Assembly: GCA_903813345.2 (NCBI GenBank)
Contig: CAIIXF020000010.1
Coordinates: 21,093,181 to 21,157,180 of the forward strand
DNA length: 64,000 nucleotides
Reading direction: 5' to 3'
Origin: Owenia fusiformis
Lineage: Eukaryota > Annelida > Polychaeta > Sabellida > Oweniidae
Shown here: positions 22,869-34,171 of the stretch, piece after piece
Layout of the letters: each line of letters starts with the position of its first letter
Position numbering within the stretch: the stretch's first letter is position 1
Made by a program: the position numbers and the translations under genes
Notes under the pieces: model-generated
What the model was told of the DNA's origin: nothing
Seen by the model: only the letters and a program-made list of their open reading frames with translations
Database searches by the model: none

Positions 22869-24169
22869 CTATTAACTAAGCTGCAGTCTTACTAAACATT
22901 TTAACATAGTACACACAATGTCAAGACATTTATGAATTATATCAAAGATGTTACCATAATCAAAATGAAAAATAAGTCATCAAAATAAATCAAGATTTCC
23001 TATTAACCTACATTTAACCCCAGAAGTAGTAATCGTAATGCAAAATATACTTATAAGATGACCATGGTGAATGATTGATCATGATAAATGTAATGAATAA
23101 TCATTTCAAATGAACCAATTTAGATGGACTCATATCATTCGGTTCTTATGAGTCTAACTTGCCAATACCCACACATAAGATCTATGACATCTATGCCACT
23201 TCAATATTAAGCAAACAATAGTGTCGTGTCAGTCGGGAAATGATTTCACAAATATGCATTTATCCCTATAACTAGGCGAATCAAGAATAGTGAAGATAGT
23301 ATATCAACTGGAACATTGTTTACTGTTTTATGGACTATTTTCCATAACAACAAATATTACTCACAACCGATCGCGAGTAAAATATATGCTATTTCACTTT
23401 CGAGATAATTAGGTATGGCCCTTGCATTAAAATGGAATTAGCATTTCGATGGAAGGTTCCTACGATTACAAATTCAAATGAAGCGTTTCTTTATTGATAT
23501 GGAAACATAAGGACTCTTTATCAAATCTAGAACCAGGTTTGTCCGATGGAATGTTTTATTACCTTTATTGTTATTGATGTTTGAGTTGAGAAGCGCTCTC
23601 GTAGTGAGGGATATCCTATAAATTTCTTAAAATCATGCTTTTTGAAATGTATCCATGAATATCGAATATGTTAAGTTCCTCAAGAAATTGAAAAGGTGAA
23701 TTCCCAGGAAAATTAGCACAATCGAAATATCTCCCTAAAAAGTTAAGTGCACTCATTTGTGTTGATTTAGTCATCAATTATATTTAATATCAACTTTGAC
23801 GTGTAAATGACCTGTAGAGGTCGACCATATTCGACCACTGGGCATTGGTAGTGAGGTTAGACATTGATTAAGTATCAGGCGAATAGTTTGAGTTATAGTA
23901 AACTATAACATTACAACAACATTATCCTTATAGCTGAAAATCATGATATAAAGCTCTTTATTGCTGTAATTTGGCTATAATTATTCAATCAATACTCATA
24001 TATCAGAGTATTTCTTGTTTAGATGAGTCCTTTTATCGATTGGATATGGACATTTATGAAGTGAATTATGTCGGATTGTTATCCAGAATCTCATTGCCAC
24101 ATGTATCTTGAGCGTTTATATCCCCGAGAGATACTGTTTTATAAGACTTATTTTGGGTTTTCATAGCAA
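22869..24169. other. Non-coding, nothing recognised
   Basis: AT-rich sequence with no recognised gene or repeat. Confidence 0.45.
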
Positions 24170-24545
24170 GACCCATTACTGATCTAAATGGTCGATTTTG
24201 TAAATATGTACGGAGAAGATGAAACACACTTTTTATTCAAATGTAAACAATTGAAGTATGTTAGAAAATCTCATACTGAAAAACTTGAAAACCTGTGTAG
24301 TAATTTTAAAAACATGAATGAAAAGGAAAAAAGACGAGTGAGGAGAACATATTAAAAGAATCTGCTGACATGATAAATTATCTAATGATTGGTAGAGACA
24401 GGATTCTTATATCAAAGTAACATTTTTATGTCATTTGAAGAATGTACTCCTATTTTCTTTACTTTATTCCTATTTTTACTGTTATTGAAAATTGTATATT
24501 GGATGTACGTTTGGCCCTAAAAGGGCGTCAGTACAAATACAATTC
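24170..24545 (+). pseudogene. 3' end of a non-LTR retrotransposon (LINE) with reverse-transcriptase C-terminal remnant
   Basis: From 24188 the frame reads MYGEDETHFLFKCKQLKYVR and on to EKRRVRR, a decayed form of the Cys/His-rich C-terminal block of LINE ORF2 (E.ETxHFLFxCP..xxxR). After a frameshift near 24350 it continues LKESADMINYLMIGRDRIL to a stop at 24420, like the final helix of such proteins. The 3' UTR carries a small hairpin GGCCCTAAAAGGGC and a tail ending ACAAATACAATTCTATTA. The family (L2/CR1/RTE-like) cannot be fixed from this fragment. Confidence 0.6.
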
Positions 24546-25789
24546 TATTATATAACAGATTTAAAACGATGATGGGAAGAAGTTTCCTTCTTTGTACCTG
24601 AAACCATTGTTCGGAATTTGGAGTTTGTCTCCTTTTGTGGCAAATTCAGTACTTTTCGATGTAAGTGTGTAATACGTTCTTTTAATTTACAAGTTTATTC
24701 CCCTAGAGATATAGTTACTCGTCAAGTTTATTCCGCTAGCTATACATATTGTGCAACCAGATTTCAAATGAAATTCCTTAATGAATCAAAACGTATTCTA
24801 GTATTGACTGGGGTAGCTTTGTCCTTATTTTGCTGTTATATTTTCAGCAGTTAATATTCTGCCAGGTTTCTGAACCAGAGATAAATATGTGCTAAACCAG
24901 AGCATTACAATTTGAGAAAGTGCGTTGCCGTTTGAGAAATTCCATTGCACAATTTCAAGGTCGGAAAGGTGAAGTCATTCTCACACATACGATCTGTTAC
25001 ACACGTTTTGGAAATATCAAACTTAATTCATAAACACATATTAATAATGGCATAGACCTGTCATCAGTGTATTGGATCATTTTATTGATTTCATTTCTTT
25101 GAGGAGATAAAAGAGCAATTGCAATTTTGACAGCAATTATAACAACGCCGTGTCAATTTGTTAAAATGAATCCGTTCCTAATTGGAATTCATGCATGTCA
25201 ATGAACGTTATCAAGTACATGTATGCGTATCCCTTTCTATTTAATAGCAAATTAACAATAACAGAAGCTTATAGAACAAATAGAACCGTTAGTTGGATTC
25301 CAACAAGATACAAGAACAGAAGGATGGACTTTAGGGGATGCACTTAAGCGCATTATTACAAAACACAACAAGACAATATTTAAGAGCATGATCAGGGATG
25401 AAGGAAACAAAACAAATAAATCCCCAAACTATCATCTATGGAATCGTCCTCTCTCTTTTACAGTTCAAAAATTAATTTTACAAAAAAATCCAAAGCCATA
25501 TTTTGTTAACTCAGTGGCTTTAAAACCGAACGCCTGCTAGTTGTTTAAGTGCTATATATCTACATTAGTATGATACCTAGATATCGATAGTCTTAAACGA
25601 TTTGATTATTGATTCAATAAGATGGTCAACATCCACCGCAAGGCCCCGCTATTGTCCATGAAACGGAACATTTCACAACACCCATCAGTGAGAAACTATG
25701 ACTGGACTTATTCAGACTTACATTTCATATGTTGACTGTTAACAAAATCAGAATTGTGTGATAATATATGAGATTGAGTGCATCTTTTT
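24546..25789. other. Non-coding, nothing firm
   Basis: No supported gene. About 25360-25440 may be a further copy of the weak family noted at 6850 and 14330. Confidence 0.4.
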
Positions 25790-25925
25790 TATCTTGATAT
25801 ATATTCCTCCTGTTACGGTCTGCGTCCTCTGTCATTTCAACTATATACTAGATATAGTATTCGCATCTTTCTTATGACCAAATAAATTGAAATTGAATTG
25901 AATAAATTGGAATTGAATTGAAATT
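25790..25925 (+). mobile_element. LINE-type 3' tail with (AATTGAATTG)n
   Basis: ATGACCAAATAAATTGAAAT is followed by GAATTGAATAAATTGGAATT and GAATTGAAA. Such a tail built on AATAAATTGAA is typical of L2/CR1-like retroposons in invertebrates. No coding part survives. Confidence 0.45.
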
Positions 25926-27251
25926 ATATTTACAAAAAGATCGATGTCAAAAATCACCTTTATTTTCATTATTCCTTTTCAAATGCTAGTATTGTCTTTA
26001 ATACATGCAATTTTAATTAAAACTAGACCACATTTCGTTACATAATAAATTAATCTGGTTCAAGTCATACTTGCAATCATATAAAATTTTCAATATGGTC
26101 CATGTCAATATAAAATGGAAGATGTTTTTACTATAATAGTGTGTCTTGTTAGGTGTGGGAATTGGTGGAGGTTGTTATTGATTTTCTCGTTAACGTAAGA
26201 TCGCATTTGGGACAGTGGGGGTTTGTTTTCCTTATGACTCAGAGGAAGTGCGTAGCTCCCATAATACTATCATATTCTATCGTATTCGGGGATTTCCCTT
26301 AGCCATCCCATATGGTCATACAAGCCTTATATGGATCTATCACATGATATTCAAAATGGCGGACAACGGTCAGTTGGATTCCTATATGGTCGTGTAAGTC
26401 TTATAATATATGGATCTAGTACATGGGTACCACGTGATCGAATATGAAGGCTGAACTTTGGGAGATCCCCCCCTGCTTATGACTGTAATTATTACAATAA
26501 TAGGTTTTATATTCTGTTTTGCCCCTCCCCTTTTGTAGACACACTTAGAAATGTAATACTTTTGACAATGTTATTAATAGTTAAACCAAGGTCTTATTTA
26601 AATATGCGGAAAACTTGCTGAGTTAAAGAAGGGTTGTATTCGTTAGGCAGGCACCAATAACATTTTCTATGAATGGAAAAATAGATATTGACAGGGCCAC
26701 AATACATGGAAATATATAACAAGAAATAATATAAGCTTATTGACATGTGGATTGTGATTTCACATTAAAATTGTGATCCTTATAAGAGTATGGACTTTTA
26801 AAAAGTGTTCAACATTGTGTCAATGGGGGCTTTATCCAGACCATGTTCAGAGAACTTTAAAAATTGAATAGAATTAGATAACTGTGAAAATCTAAGTTGT
26901 TTTGATTATTGTTTTGAAAATTACACCCAGAATTCAAATATGCCATCAAATAGAAAAAATGTTGGTCTTTAATTGTTAAAATGAAGATCTTCTAAATTCT
27001 CATTAAAACGAGACTTAAACAAAATTTAAAGTCTATGGAAGACTTTATTGACACCCATATTTTGAATATATCAACACCTTGGAAGCCATTGCGTGACTCA
27101 CGCATAGACGTACGCATAAGTAGAATAGCGATATTGCGATATAATATAGCGATATAACTCATGCATGACTTTCAGGGCATATATTCCATATAACGTAAAT
27201 GTCACTTATACCATTCTGATTTAAAACCGAGAGTTATTTATGAAGGATTTC
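25926..27251. other. Non-coding, with one dispersed-repeat copy
   Basis: Apart from the 51-bp motif at 26248-26298 (listed separately), no feature was recognised. Several stretches resemble decayed repeats but have no partner in this window. Confidence 0.4.
26248..26298. repeat. 51-bp dispersed repeat, copy 1
   Basis: GTGCGTAGCTCCCATAATAC then ATCATATTCTATCGTATTCG and GGGATTTCCC recur in inverted orientation at 52898-52948 with about five mismatches. It looks like the conserved end of a transposon family. Confidence 0.75.
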
Positions 27252-27261
27252 CGTGCTTACA

Positions 27262-27351
27262 CCCTCCTAAGCAGGTGTCCAGAATCCGTACCTCCTTCTC
27301 CCAAAAAGAAAGAATATGTCCTGGATTTTGAAGCCCTGTGATCGGAGGATG
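27262..27351 (+). mobile_element. 90-bp MITE with perfect 10-bp target duplication
   Basis: The left end CCCTCCTAAGCAGGTGTCC and the right end CCCTGTGATCGGAGGATG match, inverted, the two ends of the element at 19676-19922, but the interior is deleted. CGTGCTTACA flanks both sides (27252-27261 and 27352-27361) without mismatch. The ends share only a few bases of inverted symmetry with each other. A Mutator-like 9-10 bp duplication is possible. Confidence 0.75.
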
Positions 27352-27660
27352 CGTGCTTACAACTCATTATTATTTCGGTTCATTGTATGTGATAAGTGAA
27401 ATATTGAATTTCCTTTGTGAAACATATCTGCAGCAAAACATATTTTTGCCATTTGCCAATAACCGATCTACATTTACATAAAATAATTTACTGTATATAC
27501 TTTCATGCATGTACTATCAACGTCTAATTTATTTGAACATGTAATTAGAATATGCTAACGAATATGAATATGTGGTGGAAATCAATGTTAGTATTCCCAG
27601 CGTTCCGATTGGCCCTTGTGACGATTTGCATTCGCTATTTTCACGTCGAGGGATAGCAAA

Positions 27661-27698
27661 AGGATTGGATCCCAGGGCATTCTGGGATTCAATCCTCC
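27661..27698. repeat. Hairpin related to the MITE ends at 19358
   Basis: AGGATTGGATCCCAG, a 6-base loop and CTGGGATTCAATCCT form a strong stem. The stem resembles the TIR GGATTGGCTCCCAG of the 304-bp MITE, so it may be a copy that has lost its interior. Confidence 0.5.
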
Positions 27699-28219
27699 TC
27701 GAGGAATAGATCATTTCAAACATCATTTTCTATTTAGAAACACAATATATTCCATTAATAGCATACAGTATCTGTCAAATAATGACTAAATAATGAGAAG
27801 GTAGAAATACAGTGTTTGCTTGAATTATTGAATAACATATGATATTTCATATAGGGACAGCATCTTTTCCATTCAATCGAGGTTGGGCCATGCAGCCAAA
27901 AGTAAGCCATACAACCGAAGGTAAGCCATACAACCGAATTTTGCCGATTCAATCTGACGGAGAATGATGAGCCTCTCTTTTTGACCAATTAGAGACGTCC
28001 TCTTCACATTCGTGGTACGCTCGGCCAACTTCGTTTGCAAAGAAAATCTTCGGCAATCACCGGCTTTTCTTGAGGTATCTTCGGTTGCAAGCCAAAAGTC
28101 GACACCCATTTCATATACCACAATTACATTCATATAATAGACTCATGACATTCACCAATGACTCAATATGACGTACGACGCTATTGTGACATTCCCACTT
28201 CAAGAAAATCATTCTTTAG

Positions 28220-28316
28220 CATTATACACACTTGTTCGCGTAATAAAGTAGACATTTCGAATGATGTTAACATTATACACTTGTTCGTGTTAATAAAGTA
28301 GACATATGGAATGAGG
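28220..28316. repeat. ~50-bp tandem duplication
   Basis: Two copies of CATTATACAC(AC)TTGTTCG then TAATAAAGTAGACAT and GGAATGA or CGAATGA follow each other. It is flanked by unique AT-rich sequence. Confidence 0.75.
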
Positions 28317-28429
28317 TTTTATGAGGTAGACTTAAGTCAAGAAATACCCAATGAACATTAGAACTAACGGAACAAGTAGGCATATATAAAGGGAAATTTC
28401 ATCGTGGGGGATTCATAGCCTTTACTATT

Positions 28430-28585
28430 GTAACGATCCTGGGAACGCTAGTCCGGGGAGTTGTAATGTGATGACCAAGATACTCAACATAAGAGCGAGT
28501 GTGCTAAATACAATGCCCTGTTTAGGAATCCCTCCGCTCCAAAGTCTGATGTTCTACTGCTCGAGCCAAAGGAGCTAGCCACCAT
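28430..28585 (-). mobile_element. Probable tRNA-derived SINE
   Basis: Read on the minus strand, the head is tRNA-like: TAGCTCCTTTGGCTCGAGCA, then GTAGAACATCAGACTTTGGA and GCGGAGGGATTCC. This follows the A-box, anticodon-arm and decayed B-box order of a tRNA-Lys-type gene. A non-tRNA body follows (GGGCATTGTATTTAGCACAC up to GACTAGCGTTCCCAGGATCG). No acceptor stem pairs and the B box is degraded, so it is not a working tRNA. Family identity was not checked. Confidence 0.55.
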
Positions 28586-30065
28586 AGCTAGGCTGTAGCA
28601 GCGACTTGCTATCTACCAATGGTCATTACACCATCCCATGGCCCTAGAATACACAGACCTCTCAAGCATTAGATAACGGCTCTGATAAATCAGAATGGTG
28701 AAATTCCATTAACTGCAAGTCTTGAGCAATTACATGCTTTTATTCGTAATCCCTAGAGAGAATAATGAGCTATTTTTTCTGACGTACGTCTTTAATCTTC
28801 TGACAACGCATCTCTAATATACAACGATCCTAATTAGAATTTGAAAGATGAAACAAGTAACAAAGGTGTTGTCTATATCGATATATGATGCAGCGTTCAT
28901 ACGTCTGTATTGTCAACCGTATTATGATTGGTATGTTATGATAGTAAAGAAAATACTAATGAAAAGGCTGAAAAGTCATAAACGATACATTAGCAAGACA
29001 TGAAAACGGACAATTTAATTGTAAACAAATGTTGATTCAATAGATAACTTATGACTTTGACTCATGACAGGATGTTTGAGATAATAAAGCCATGATTCAT
29101 TGATACATTGTAAATATTAATTTGACTTATAGTGTAGTAAATATAAAATATTCTGCACAATGAAACAAAATCATTGTCTGTGTACAGAACAAAGGCACCC
29201 TTGCGTCAATAGTTTTGAAACTCTTTTACTCATTGAACTAAATATCGAATGGTCTGAATTCACGAAGAAACGGTGAATATTGGCCTCATTTTTGATCATA
29301 TTTCGACGTTATTTTAACTTCCTTGGATTTCTCCTCAATTTTTGCACACTCGCACATATCGAACTTGCCACAGTTGATGAAGTTCTGAAAGTCGCGTGTC
29401 TGCGTGTTATGCAATGGTTAGTTATGTGCTTGCTGAAATTCCATTCTAGAATAACATGTACACGGCATTTTTCAAAAATCAATTGTGTCATCAAAGTGCG
29501 ACATTTTGTAAATAAGGAAAATATTGAGAATAATTCAGAGGAAATGGAAATTAGGTCAATTTATAAAATCAATAGTTCAACGAAGAAGAAACTTTCCAAA
29601 CTTTTGGATGGGAGTGTACAACATTTTCCCGAATAACGCCAAAAGGTATCTGAAGACCTAAATTCGCCTAAATAACATAAAAGATTGGGGTGTGATTGGG
29701 TTATATAGGGTACCCAAAAAGTGAGTCGAGAATGGTATCAGTTTCGTAACTCATATATCTCAAATCTGAATGTGACAAATTAGCATGATAAATACGACAA
29801 AAATCGTATTTTTCATGATGCCATGGATCTCAAATAATCTCAGATATTTCTTTTTTTATAAATTATTGTACTTTTGCTGCTCTCGGGTTATTGTCAGGTG
29901 TAAAATAAGACAATTGTAATTGAATATAATGTGCCCAATGATGTCACACAGAGTATCACAGATTATGACACCATATAAACCGATTTAAACAGAAAAGAGG
30001 ATACAAAGATTGAACAAATAAACGAAAAGGCCAGGTGGAGTGTTCTGCCAACCAGAGTAAACACG
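28586..30065. other. Non-coding; a possible lone transposon end near 29704
   Basis: A 118-codon + frame at 29280-29636 has no recognised domain and lacks splice or promoter context. TATAGGGTACCCAAAAAGTG near 29702 resembles a Tc1/mariner-type left end, but no right end is visible. Confidence 0.35.
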
Positions 30066-31659
30066 GGGGGAAAGTCTACCCGCGTATATACAACCTACCG
30101 CCGAGTAAGACACGCATATACCGCCAATCCAATATTTGGTAAACTACATCTCATAGGAAAATGGACAATAAAGGTAATATTGGGTGGGCCACTATCAATT
30201 CCCTTGGATGGTTAGAATCTGAGGCCCGGGTATACTGTCATTAATAAAAAACCAGTCTTAAGCTTATAAAAATCAGTCTTATTCTTAAATATGTAAGTTT
30301 ATCATATACAATAATAAAGTATACTTTTAATTCACACTTTAAGCCCTAGGTTGAATATGATATACATGTATACACAACGCATTAACAACTCAATATACTA
30401 GCGGACTTTTTAAACATATTTCTAACGTATTCCTGGGCCTTAGGTTAGAATCGTTACTAGGATGTTCTAGCAGGCGGGATTGGCCTAGAATTATAGTTGA
30501 AATATATTTTTATGTCCAAATTAAGAGATAAGTAAAACGTAAAATGGTTTTCGGTTTGTTTTCCCATTCATATTCGCTTTAATTGATAACGAGACATACA
30601 CAAGACATACCTTTATTAGAAGGGTTCCTCGTTATTAATACTATTGTAACATTTTGACCCAGACTGACACAACAGAAATTAGGCTATCAACACTGGAGGA
30701 TAGGAATAGCGCGAAATTGCATTTAAATCAATTATTATCCATATTTATGGATAAAAATGAATATGTTTCAAGTTCCTAATCTCTACTGGTCAATCTTTTT
30801 TCATTTTAGTAGCCGTTCTTCTGATATCTTATCTTATTCAAAATTGAGAGTGAATGAGCATAACGGGTCTTTTAACTTTGCACATCTTAGACCAATCAAA
30901 ATATATAACTTTTTTTTCATATGTTTACCGTCTTGGTAGATACAAAATAACACGTACCAAAGTCTTTTGATTGTGAGCATAGTCAGATAGAAGTGATGAT
31001 ATCATCCACAATGGAAATTATCGTGATTCGAGTGAAAGCATGAATTCAATGTTTTAAAGAACTTTGCGGGACACAGACGTTGACGTATAGTGCTGCGGGA
31101 ATTATATCATATTAACAGAAATTTTTGTGATATACTTCATGTTATCATATGATCATCCGAAAGCTTACTTACTACCTCATCGGGTTTTACTCGAGGTATA
31201 ATCGGAATACTCAGGCGGTAGCATCGGGTCCTATAGAATCGTACTCGTGGTATAATCGGGTCTTTCATTTTCAACTTTCACCGGTGATTTCAATGATATG
31301 CAACGTATGGCAGTGAAACAAATGTGATATATTTGAACCTATTGTATCTTTGAATCAAATTGAGTAAATACAGCCATGGTTCTTACTTATTTAAGATGTA
31401 AAACACCATTCTAATATTTAGAAGTTGAATTTAGCGATTTAATAGTAAATATTGCATAAAGTACTCATTATTCTGCAAACATGAGTGCCTGGAACAACAA
31501 CTATATCTGTTACAAACAATTCTGTGTTTTATCTATTTCTCATATTGAGAAATTCAATATATAAACAGGAGTTTATTAACTTAATTATCCCCTACATTTC
31601 AGACATCTTCGGGTCTTTGCTCGGCGGTAGGTTGTATATACGCGGGTAGACTTTCCCCC
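30066..31659. mobile_element. ~1.6-kb TIR element with 40-bp ends
   Basis: GGGGGAAAGTCTACCCGCGT followed by ATATACAACCTACCGCCGAG at 30066-30105 is repeated exactly as inverted complement at 31620-31659. No target duplication is clear (left flank AAACAC, right flank ATGGTA). No transposase was seen. The interior holds a short near-repeat, CTCG(A/T)GGTATAATCGG, at about 31190 and 31248. Confidence 0.8.
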
Positions 31660-33943
31660 ATGGTAAAGGCTTGCATTTGAATATTGATACACATAATAGT
31701 ATTTTGTTTGAATTTGGAAAGTGTGTCAGGCATCTAATAAATAGTTGCCATGGACACAATACTTTAGAATAAGGTGAGTTATAAACTTTTGGCTCTCAAA
31801 TATTTGTTGGTCTACTTTATTTCTGGCAAAAAGTATTACATGGCTTTAAATATTATTATATGAAATGGAGAAATGGAGTTGCGAACGTTCTTTGAAAAAT
31901 AAAGCAACAAAACAAAACCAGCAGAACTTATTGAACATCCTGTAAAGTACTCATCGCTGAATAACTCCTCCCCAGTGTCGGTCATGAAATATTTATGAAT
32001 AATGGGATTCCATTTCAGATTCTGAACTCTCGTACATTATCAACGTTCACACATTCAGCTGGTCGAACATGACTATCGCGCGATAATGACCAAGTCGGAA
32101 TTTGATAAGTAACGTGGCGTTCCTTTGGTGTTCCCCAGCAACATGCTTAAAGCCCATCAGGTACCTTAGTGGGAGATTAGACAACTCTTATAACGTTAGA
32201 TTAATGAAGTAGGTTGGTATGATAGCTCTCGAAGGAAAGCTAGATCCTATTCTTGCTCACGGGAGTTATTTTTTCTAATTATTCAAATTGACTAACGACA
32301 GACTGCACTCTAATTTTCAAGCAACGAATTATCTTTGAATAATTCCTCTTTGTATTCGTATGCGTTATATTATGTTTTGTCCCCACGTGGTTATTGTTTA
32401 TCAATAATTTCTATACATGTGCAGTCAACTCTACAGGATGGGGTAGAATAGTAATTATAATGATTGGATTGTTCTGCCAATATAGCAGGGTGCTTTTACA
32501 ATTGCTAACATTGTTATTGTTTATCCATTGTAATATCGGTATTGTTCAATCAAATATTAAGTAAAGGTTCGTTCGGCATGTTTTTTGATATCAATGCCGG
32601 GGGATTTATACCTGTTTTGGAATGGCTCAATCAATATGTTAAATAACATTTCAGCTAGTTTAATCTTCACTTCGAGAATACCTGTCTGTTTCTTCCCAGA
32701 ACTTTTTTAACTTTCGGAAGAACAAGGACCATGACCATATTTTGAAAGATATTTAACAAAATGGGAACCGTCTTCACCCTAGAAAAGGGCTAGAAAGGTT
32801 GAAACAACTCAAAAGAAATTGACGATTATCAATATCTTTGCAATTAAATGCATTAAGCTTTTGATTAATTTCATTGTATTGCAGAAACAAAGATATGGGA
32901 CATATAATATGAAATATGTGAATGAAATTAATCCAAACATATTTAGCTTGTCTGTCGCAATATTTACAGAGCATGCTACATAGGAAAAGGTTCATATCTT
33001 AAGGAATCGTTACTTTCAAGAACTTGTTCGGGGAACTAATTGCATAAAAACAACGATGACACAAACTGAGACATTCAACACAACTTATAGTTGGCCCCTA
33101 GTACAAAACTGATAGAACAATTATTTGTGTAATAGCTGGAAGTTATAGCTCCATTTCCAATTTTTTAATTGAAACTGGGGCTCAAATCACTGGCATATAT
33201 TTTAGCCATCATAATTTGCTAGATCTATTTTGACGTATATCCATGTCATTCGAATAATTGCTGTAATGTTCCTCGCACTTCTTTAATACTCTAATTTCAA
33301 TCTCCAGAAACATTGATCGCTGTTTTGCGGCAGGATTGCGAGAATAACAACTAAGTCGGGCTTTGCAGGCACCTCAATCAAAGGGCAAAAGAAATCCATT
33401 AGGCGCAATTAAGATAGCATTCGTTGTTTCTTCGTACACAATAGATTACTAGCATTCTTGCAAACTAACATAAAAGAATCGAATTCTTTATATTCAATAA
33501 TATCACAATCTTAAACAATTCAAGGATACTAGGAAATAATCATTGGAAAAAATGTTCATTGACGTCTTCCACATAGACATACTTATAATTCATTTTTTAT
33601 AAGTATCCCGATGGAAAATTATCTTCAAGTGCATTTGCTTAAATGTAACATGTTAAACCTGTCCTATTGGTAGAATTGTTAAATTACAGTACTTGTTTTG
33701 AACTCTTACACCTATTAAAATAGAAATACATCTATGAGTTGTTTGATTTGGATTTTAATCTCCAAAAAGGAAGAAATAAAGATGCTACAATTTACAATGC
33801 AATAAGATACTTATTTTAAGTACAATAAAACTACTGTATTTGGAGGTAGAACAATAGTAGTAGTTGAACAATTCATATGTTTTTGATGTGCATGACTTCC
33901 GGTGCTTTGCAGAACTCGTTGTTTTTGTTGACTTATGTATAAA
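31660..33943. other. Non-coding, nothing recognised
   Basis: AT-rich intergenic sequence with no recognised gene or repeat. Confidence 0.45.
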
Positions 33944-34171
33944 ATGCAATATTTTGCAAGATTCAAACAATATTTTGAAGGACTTAACAATGTTTTGCAG
34001 GACTTTACAATGTTTTGCAGGACTTGACAATGTTTTGCAGGATTTGACTAAGTTTTGTAGGACTTGACAATGTTTTGCAGTACTTAACGATGTTTTGCGA
34101 AAACTTGAAAATGTTTTGCAGGACTTAACAATGTTTTGCAAGACTTGACAATGTTTTGAAGGACCTAATAG
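33944..34171. repeat. 20-bp minisatellite, about 11 copies
   Basis: The unit is GACTTGACAATGTTTTGCAG with scattered changes and one longer variant near 34095. Because 20 is not a multiple of 3 and the unit has no stop in any minus-strand frame, a 129-codon frame with a 20-residue period runs across it (33785-34174). It is a repeat, not a gene. Confidence 0.9.

Noticed and set aside
28430-28585. Functional tRNA gene
   Set aside because: No acceptor stem or intact B box; the SINE reading fits better.
29280-29636. 118-codon + frame, and opposite frame with ASVQKLRRNPRK
   Set aside because: Slight resemblance of the minus frame to the N-terminal region of a mariner transposase, but no TIR in the right position and no longer match.
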